From positions 372,001 to 436,000 of the forward strand of contig NC_009044.1 in NCBI RefSeq assembly GCF_000209165.1: DNA of 64,000 bases, written 5' to 3'. Numbering within the stretch: the first letter of the stretch is position 1; every line of letters begins with the position of its first letter. This stretch comes from Scheffersomyces stipitis CBS 6054 (taxonomy: Eukaryota > Ascomycota > Pichiomycetes > Serinales > Debaryomycetaceae). Positions 59,039 through 64,000 of this stretch are shown here, one piece after another. A program made the position numbers and the translations under genes. The notes under the pieces were generated by a model. The model was not told the origin of the DNA and ran no database searches. It worked only from the letters and a program-made list of their open reading frames with translations.

Positions 59039-60442
59039 CTATTTGGCCATTTCTTTCTTCATCAGTTCTCTTTCATTCTTGAACTTGGTGGTTCTGTCCC
59101 TTATTCTAGGCTTTTTGATCTTTCCCGAACCCTTCAAGCCCTTTATACCCTTGACCAGCTGGCCCTTGGTGGCTCTTTGACCTTCAATGATCACTTTCTT
59201 ACCGACTGTAGCCTTGTCAGCCTTCCCTAAAACCCTCTGAGCTCTACCGAGTTTAGTCTTTTGTTGGTCACTCAACTTAGTGGCCAATGACTTGGACTTG
59301 TTAGAAGCAAACTTCTTCTTGAGGTTGTCAACGTGGTTTGGAGACAAAATGGATGGCTTGGTGTGGGACTTGGCACGAGTGATACGCAACTTTCTGCCTT
59401 TCTTTTTAGAATCTTTGTCTACGGTCATTGGTTTATCATTTAACAAAAGAGCCTTGTTTACAGACAAGGTATCCTTGAATTGGACAAGAGCGAATCCCTT
59501 ACCAACATTAGTCTTGGAATCACGGACTACTCTCACTGACTCAACATCGTTGTCAAGCTTAGTGTTGAAGTACCTCCATAAGTTCTCTTCCTCTTCTTCG
59601 AAGTCTAAGTTCCCAACAAAGATGGTTCTTCTATTATCCTTAGGAGCTGGATGAGCTACATGGTCTACTCTCAAGTGGAAGTTCTCAAACACTTTGGCAT
59701 TGGCTCCGGAAACAGCTTTGAGCGAAGCTTCTTTTTCCTTGAACACCACGTAGGCGTTACAAGTACCTCTGGACTTATGCAAGTTCTTGGTAGCAATGGC
59801 TACTTTTCTGGGTAATCCTTCAAAGGAAATAGATCTGAATCTGACCGAATCAATGGCTCCAAAGTCAGAAAAAAACTTCTTGAAGTTTTTCGTCTTGATC
59901 TTGGATGTTATGACTTCAGCTGTGACGTTTCCTACAAAAATGGTTCTTTCAGCCTTCTCAAGTTCGGATTCCTTCAAGTCGATCTTGGTAGCAGCAGTAG
60001 CCTTCTTTTCGCTAGACTCCTTCTTCTTGCCTTCACCTTCTTCTTCAATATCTCCTTTTTCTTCGTTATCTTCCTTCAAAAGTTTGGAATAGTATTCGGA
60101 TTCCAAGTCCTCGTTGAGTTCTGCCTTCTTCTTGTTCTTCTTCAATTGTTTGGTAGACACTTCTTCTTCTTCTTCTTCTTCTTCCATATCCTCATCATCT
60201 TCGCTTTCTTCATCTTCATCACCTTCTTCGTCTTCGTCATCATTAGAACCACTATTACTGTCATCTTCTTCGTCGACTTCCATAGACTCTTTATCTTCTG
60301 GTTCAGGAACTTCCACAACAGTTCTGGTCTTCTTCAACTGTTCCCTAGAGACGGGCCCATCGCTGGAACTGGCAAATAAATTGTCCACAGCTTGATCTAC
60401 ATCAGACTTCTTTATGCTGAAAAGAGCACTGAATGAAGACAT
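59039..60442 (-). CDS. NOP12: Nucleolar RNA-binding protein Nop12
   Basis: 467 residues (459 in S. cerevisiae). An acidic Glu/Asp-rich N-terminal third is followed by two RRMs. RRM1 (about 165-262) has [12 protein letters not shown] as RNP2 and [13 protein letters not shown] as RNP1. RRM2 (about 270-350) has [20 protein letters not shown] and [12 protein letters not shown]. The loop between the two beta strands of RRM1 is enlarged with [20 protein letters not shown], as in Nop12/RBM34. A Lys-rich tail ends the protein. Nop12 acts in pre-60S assembly and in 5.8S and 25S rRNA maturation in the nucleolus. A PAC-like GATGAG (60551-60556) lies about 110 bases upstream of its ATG, which is typical of this gene class. 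Confidence 0.9.
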   Translation of the reverse strand: MSSFSALFSIKKSDVDQAVDNLFASSSDGPVSREQLKKTRTVVEVPEPEDKESMEVDEEDDSNSGSNDDEDEEGDEDEESEDDEDMEEEEEEEEVSTKQLKKNKKKAELNEDLESEYYSKLLKEDNEEKGDIEEEGEGKKKESSEKKATAATKIDLKESELEKAERTIFVGNVTAEVITSKIKTKNFKKFFSDFGAIDSVRFRSISFEGLPRKVAIATKNLHKSRGTCNAYVVFKEKEASLKAVSGANAKVFENFHLRVDHVAHPAPKDNRRTIFVGNLDFEEEEENLWRYFNTKLDNDVESVRVVRDSKTNVGKGFALVQFKDTLSVNKALLLNDKPMTVDKDSKKKGRKLRITRAKSHTKPSILSPNHVDNLKKKFASNKSKSLATKLSDQQKTKLGRAQRVLGKADKATVGKKVIIEGQRATKGQLVKGIKGLKGSGKIKKPRIRDRTTKFKNERELMKKEMAK

Positions 60443-60728
60443 CGCGAGTATATACCAAAATTCAACTTATAAGATACGAATCTGTCTAAATCCTCAGAAT
60501 CTCCAGCTCTATCTAATTCTATAAATTATTCAAAACCTTGCAACCGCACCGATGAGCAGACAAAATTTATTTGGAATTGCAGAATCGGGCATATAAAGAT
60601 TTTTATATGCAGACTTCACAATTACCAATACCAGCAATGAATACAATTCCGACTTCAATGAGAGTTGAGAATTTACTGACACTGGCTTCCTTTCCTTAGT
60701 AACCACATATCTGGTAGTAGTTTTCGTG
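60443..60728. promoter_or_regulatory. NOP12 promoter with PAC-like element
   Basis: CCGATGAGC at 60549-60557 contains GATGAG, the PAC core of ribosome biogenesis genes, followed 7 bases later by an AAAATTT stretch resembling RRPE. A second open frame of the minus strand crosses part of the region (60530-60748) and may be a 3' exon of the uncertain gene next door. Confidence 0.45.
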
Positions 60729-61067
60729 CTATTTTTGTAGTCGGACACGGCAACTCACTTTTAGAACGACTTTCCATCTCCGAGTCCAGAATTGTTCCTG
60801 TTTGTCTCCACAGGTTGAACTTCCATCCCTATCAATCTGAGTTTTCCCCGAAGTCGAGAATTCCACAAATCCATCCACTGCATCTGCGCTACAAGTGACC
60901 TGATTGATTGGAAACTTCATCTTAGTACCAGTTTGGGCTACTAGTGTCATTTGAGCGAATTTGAATTGGTTTTCTTTTGATTTGACTGTTTCGGCTGATC
61001 TGTGTGATATCTTCAGCATAAAATAGTCTGTACGATTAAAGATTAGAGAAAGTGAAATTTGAGCCAT
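60729..61067 (-). CDS. Uncertain small gene, possibly with an intron
   Basis: 112 residues from the ATG at 61065-61067. The composition is protein-like (MAQISLSLIFNRTDYFML, then a charged segment, then TCSADAVDGFVEFSTSGKT). I do not recognise it. The frame ends soon after a putative donor GTGAGT (on the minus strand, at 60758-60753). About 70 bases downstream an acceptor-like AAG follows TTACTAAGGAAAG and leads to a 50-codon open frame with a hydrophobic stretch (ending at 60530). So a spliced product with a different C-terminus is possible. It sits alone in an 850-base interval between NOP12 and DEP1, with room for one gene. Coding status is not proven. Confidence 0.35.
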   Translation of the reverse strand: MAQISLSLIFNRTDYFMLKISHRSAETVKSKENQFKFAQMTLVAQTGTKMKFPINQVTCSADAVDGFVEFSTSGKTQIDRDGSSTCGDKQEQFWTRRWKVVLKVSCRVRLQK

Positions 61068-61289
61068 TTTTCTACTTAGGAGTTTTGCAAAATATTTAAT
61101 TGAATACTCCACCACTTAGAAGCGTTTGTGGACAAAGTAGCACTGATTTGACTCGATTTTGTTCGATTTCCATATAACATCACAACAAAGCGAACACAAT
61201 TATCAATAAGACAGCATCACACAACAATTTCAGACTATTCATAGCAATACAATCTTAAATCAGATATACAACCACTAGCAATAGAAAAA

Positions 61290-63350
61290 ATGTCCGAAAA
61301 CATGGCGCCGAAGACCCTGGTGGTTTTATCAGGAGCCACTTCTCCAAAAATCAATGGAGACAACATCATTTCTGCTGGATCCAGCACGCCCCCACAAGCA
61401 AACACCACTATTAATAAAGAATCACCTTTGACAGATATCGCTACACTGCCTCCGCCATTTGATTTAGCGCTACCTGACAACGATGACGATGAAAATGAAA
61501 GTAGCAAGAAATCCAATGATATATTTGCCAAGAATGGTCATTCACAAACTTCTAAAAACAACAGTAACAGTAATAATAAAGACAGCTACGAGTCATCGGA
61601 GTTGAGTGATTTGGACGATGATTCTGAAGCTGAAACTGATAAGATGGACTTTCTCGAAGAGGACGACGCAGAGACATCTTCCGCCGAAAAAGTATCCGAT
61701 TTAGAGACACTTTCCAAATTGACAGAATTGGCACGTCTTAAAGAAGTAGATTCGGATTTTGATGACGACGACGAAAACGAATCGATGGCTGAAGATCTCA
61801 AGAATGGAGAAATAAAACAAGAACTTTTGCTAGATTCATTTACCCAAGATGAACCACAAGAACCAGAAGATGAATCACTAGAACAACAACCCGAAGAATC
61901 ACCCGAACCATCGAAAACTGAGGAAGATGGTGACGATGAAGAGGAAGACGATGATGACGTCGAAGAAGAAGGCGAAGTTAAAGTAGAAGTTAAAGAAATC
62001 GAACAAGCGGATGAAGCTGAAAATGCCGAGGGCAACGGGAAAAGAAAATCAGAATCAGCCGAAGTAGAAGATGATCAGGAAGTGCCGAAAAGGCTCAAAG
62101 TTGAAGCTTCTCCTGCTGAAGATTCCCTTGAAGATCATGAGGAGGATGTAATTGAAGGACCACAACAACTGGTTCAACAACTGGAAGAAGCTGATGAATC
62201 TGTACCGCAAGAGGAAACCATAATAGAGGAGCCGGTAGAAGAGCCTGAAACTCATGACGAGGATGATGAAGACGAAAATAAGAAAGAAGAAGAAACTGAA
62301 GACCAACAAGGGGATACAAATAAAGAAGAACAAAAAGACTTCAAAGAAGAAGAACACGAGGAAGAAGAAACTACAAAAATCACTATAGAAATCACCAAGT
62401 CTGAGCATGAGGAAAGTCACAAAGAAGATGATATAGAAGATTCTGAAGAGAAATTCAGTGAAGAAAGAGAAAGCGATACAAAAGCTGAAGATGACGATGA
62501 GGAAGGTGAAAATAAAGAAAATGGCGAAGAAGACGATGAGGAAGTTGGAAACACCAAAGATGATATTGAAGGTGAATTTGAAGATGTGGATCTTAACGAG
62601 CAGAGGAAGTTGGCTATTGAAGAGTTGATCTCTATCGAGTCTGCCTTCGCCGAATTGCGTGACAAGTTGTACCAGGACAAATTGAATCTTTTGGAACATG
62701 AGTTGCAACTTTGTTTAGAAGGGTCACATCCGGAGTTATCCAAGATCTACTACAAGGTCAATTCATTTTATCAGGACCATTTGAAGCTTGCTAACTCCAA
62801 TTTGGCGTACAAATTGAAGTGTATTGACAAGGAAACGATAGCTACGCGTACTTCTATTCATCAGGATTTCTTGAAGAATCTCATGGAAGCCAAAAACAGC
62901 ATGATCACTAGCACCACCTCACTTTGGTACAAGATCAACAAGGAACGAAACCAGATTGATCAATTGGTGCCAGACTATAATTTCTCTGCAACTCCTATGA
63001 TCCCCAATGTGACTGTGGGGCCCGTGGACGACTCGGCTGTTATTAATGGAGGCTTTTCCTACACTAACCTTGGAACCAACGGCTCGGTAGACTATGTTGA
63101 AGTAGATACAGCCCCTCTCACGAAGAAGGCCATGAAACAGAACATGTTAATTGAGTTGGTCCAGCAAAGAAACAGCATCAACAGCCAGTTGGGTGTTCTC
63201 AATGGGTTGATAGAGTTCCATGGGTTTCCTTCTGCAATCATATCGTCGTTGTCGGAGTCGGACGAGACTGTAGGTGAAGAGTTGTTATTGAAGAAGGCGA
63301 CAGAGGAGGAGGTGAACGAAGACTTGAAGGCTATGGGAATTTCGATATGA
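61290..63350 (+). CDS. DEP1: Dep1 subunit of the Rpd3L histone deacetylase complex (Sds3-like family)
   Basis: 686 residues (405 in S. cerevisiae). The first 430 are extremely acidic and disordered (Glu/Asp runs), with KRKSES and KRLKVE as candidate nuclear signals. The Sds3-like core at about 435-570 reads RKLAIEELISIESAFAELRD, LCLEGSHPELSKIYYKV, then KLKCIDKETIATRTSIHQDF and TSLWYKINKERNQIDQLVP. This closely follows S. cerevisiae Dep1, in particular CLEGSHPEL, the ATRTFIHQDF-like block and the WY-INKERR block, more than Sds3 itself. Dep1 is a structural subunit of the large Rpd3 repressor complex, which deacetylates histones at promoters. The acidic stretch is roughly twice as long as in Saccharomyces. 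Confidence 0.85.
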   Translation: MSENMAPKTLVVLSGATSPKINGDNIISAGSSTPPQANTTINKESPLTDIATLPPPFDLALPDNDDDENESSKKSNDIFAKNGHSQTSKNNSNSNNKDSYESSELSDLDDDSEAETDKMDFLEEDDAETSSAEKVSDLETLSKLTELARLKEVDSDFDDDDENESMAEDLKNGEIKQELLLDSFTQDEPQEPEDESLEQQPEESPEPSKTEEDGDDEEEDDDDVEEEGEVKVEVKEIEQADEAENAEGNGKRKSESAEVEDDQEVPKRLKVEASPAEDSLEDHEEDVIEGPQQLVQQLEEADESVPQEETIIEEPVEEPETHDEDDEDENKKEEETEDQQGDTNKEEQKDFKEEEHEEEETTKITIEITKSEHEESHKEDDIEDSEEKFSEERESDTKAEDDDEEGENKENGEEDDEEVGNTKDDIEGEFEDVDLNEQRKLAIEELISIESAFAELRDKLYQDKLNLLEHELQLCLEGSHPELSKIYYKVNSFYQDHLKLANSNLAYKLKCIDKETIATRTSIHQDFLKNLMEAKNSMITSTTSLWYKINKERNQIDQLVPDYNFSATPMIPNVTVGPVDDSAVINGGFSYTNLGTNGSVDYVEVDTAPLTKKAMKQNMLIELVQQRNSINSQLGVLNGLIEFHGFPSAIISSLSESDETVGEELLLKKATEEEVNEDLKAMGISI

Positions 63351-63842
63351 CGAACTGTATTGTATTACTATATAAGATCATATAAGATGTACTGTACTAT
63401 ATAAATGATATGTTATTTTTCTAGGTATTCTGTCATATATAATCATATTCTACTACACTGGAAGTATACTGCGGCAGCGATTTCTACTGAACATACTCGC
63501 GTTACGAATACAGATATACACCTACTTATACCACTTTTCCAATGACATATCCTATTAGAAGGTAGTCACATTCTACAATCCTCCACATTTCATAAATACT
63601 ATCATATATAGTAAATTGTGCCGTATATTCCGTGAACGATAAACCACCAACTTACACTGTGGGCTATACTCCATATACTCACCTGCCGCGCACGACCAGA
63701 TAACCGATCTGCAAACAATACAACTAACACGACATAGTGACCACCGATTTGATTCCTCAATTGGCCCATTCTGTCTTCTTCAATTCGACAACATCCACTT
63801 CACTGACAATCACGTTTCCATATCCATACATTTCGTAGAATA
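63351..63842. promoter_or_regulatory. DEP1 3' flank and CHS5 promoter
   Basis: AT-rich, with several ATATAAGATCATATAAGA-type direct repeats just after DEP1 (about 63371-63388). No gene is seen before the CHS5 ATG. Confidence 0.45.
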
Positions 63843-64000
63843 ATGGTGGAAGTTTCGTTAACTGTGGGAAAGCTTGATGCCCTGTTGGCACTTTTGCTCA
63901 CCAAAGACCACCACCTTATTGAATTCCCAACGATTTTGCTTCCCAACGGAGTCAAAGCCGGTTCCATTGTGAAAATCAAATGTGACCAAGATTTGACCAC
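63843..64000 (+). CDS. CHS5: Exomer subunit Chs5, 5' end (partial)
   Basis: The ATG at 63843 opens a frame of 52 codons to the window edge. The fragment reads LTVGKLDA, then (CTG)LALL, then [20 protein letters not shown]. It corresponds to the start of S. cerevisiae Chs5 ([27 protein letters not shown]). Chs5 is the scaffold of the exomer, which carries chitin synthase Chs3 and other cargo from the trans-Golgi to the plasma membrane. Codon 14 is CTG where S. cerevisiae has Ser, a good CTG=Ser example. The Fn3 and BRCT domains and the long repetitive tail lie beyond the window, so only the N-terminal homo-oligomerisation region is visible. Confidence 0.85.
   Translation, partial: MVEVSLTVGKLDALLALLLTKDHHLIEFPTILLPNGVKAGSIVKIKCDQDLT

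Noticed and set aside
62055..62708. 217-codon minus-strand Phe-rich frame in DEP1
   Set aside because: Antisense of GAA/GAT-rich codons yields Phe and Leu runs that imitate membrane segments.
1..64000. Transposon, LTR, tRNA, centromere or defence system
   Set aside because: I found no terminal repeats, integrase or reverse transcriptase frames, no tRNA B-box in a cloverleaf context and no repeat array on reading both strands; a tRNAscan and repeat search could still find weak cases.

Overview
The window is 64 kb of ordinary nuclear chromosome from a budding yeast of the CTG-Ser clade. Most genes are intronless and closely packed. The two introns I can define have yeast splice signals (GTATGT or GTAAGT donor, TACTAAC branch site). 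Several in-frame CTG codons fall where the Saccharomyces homologues, as I remember them, carry Ser or Thr (GWT1, RFC1, YTH1, CHS5), and RPL33 has no CTG codon. A respiratory complex I subunit (NDUFA1/MWFE type) excludes Saccharomyces, which lacks complex I. Gene content and base composition fit Scheffersomyces (Pichia) stipitis or a close relative; the species is an inference. Proteins described here should have CTG read as Ser.

Layout. 1-9.5 kb: 3' end of a peroxisomal acyl-CoA thioesterase, VPS33, a divergent COX9/COX8 pair, a Pcf11-type CID protein, mitochondrial NADP-isocitrate dehydrogenase IDP1 and a small putative mitochondrial membrane protein. 9.5-13.6 kb: a gene-free stretch leading to an XBP1-like APSES/KilA-N regulator. 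16.6-25.9 kb: COG6, DPH1, SHQ1, a TMEM135-like membrane protein and an unrecognised low-complexity protein. 25.9-28.6 kb: a second large gene-free stretch. 28.6-45.4 kb: RUD3, RFC1 (one intron), the cell-wall-pathway MAPKK MKK2, the complex I subunit, NOP53, SPO7, GWT1 and KES1/OSH4. 46-64 kb: RPL33 (one intron), an OSM1/FRD1-type fumarate reductase, YTH1, COG4, LAP3 (bleomycin hydrolase), an MDR1-type MFS drug transporter, NOP12, an uncertain small gene, DEP1 and the 5' end of CHS5.

Themes. Several genes serve membrane traffic (VPS33, COG6, COG4, RUD3, KES1, CHS5), ribosome production (SHQ1, NOP53, NOP12, RPL33), mitochondrial energy metabolism (COX8, COX9, IDP1, NDUFA1) and mRNA 3'-end formation (YTH1, the CID protein). 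They are separately promoted genes, not operons. Recognisable promoter logic includes facing CCAAT boxes between COX8 and COX9, a Tbf1-Cbf1-like module before RPL33, Cap1/Yap1-like sites before the MDR1-type gene and a CCG-N4-CGG palindrome before IDP1.

I found no transposon, LTR, tRNA, rRNA, CRISPR or virus-derived sequence. No clearly new multi-gene system is visible. The most unusual items are the CID protein that lacks Pcf11 zinc fingers but ends in a PP1-docking-like RVRF, the fumarate reductase whose hydrophobic N-terminal extension has no AUG, and two uncharacterised proteins.
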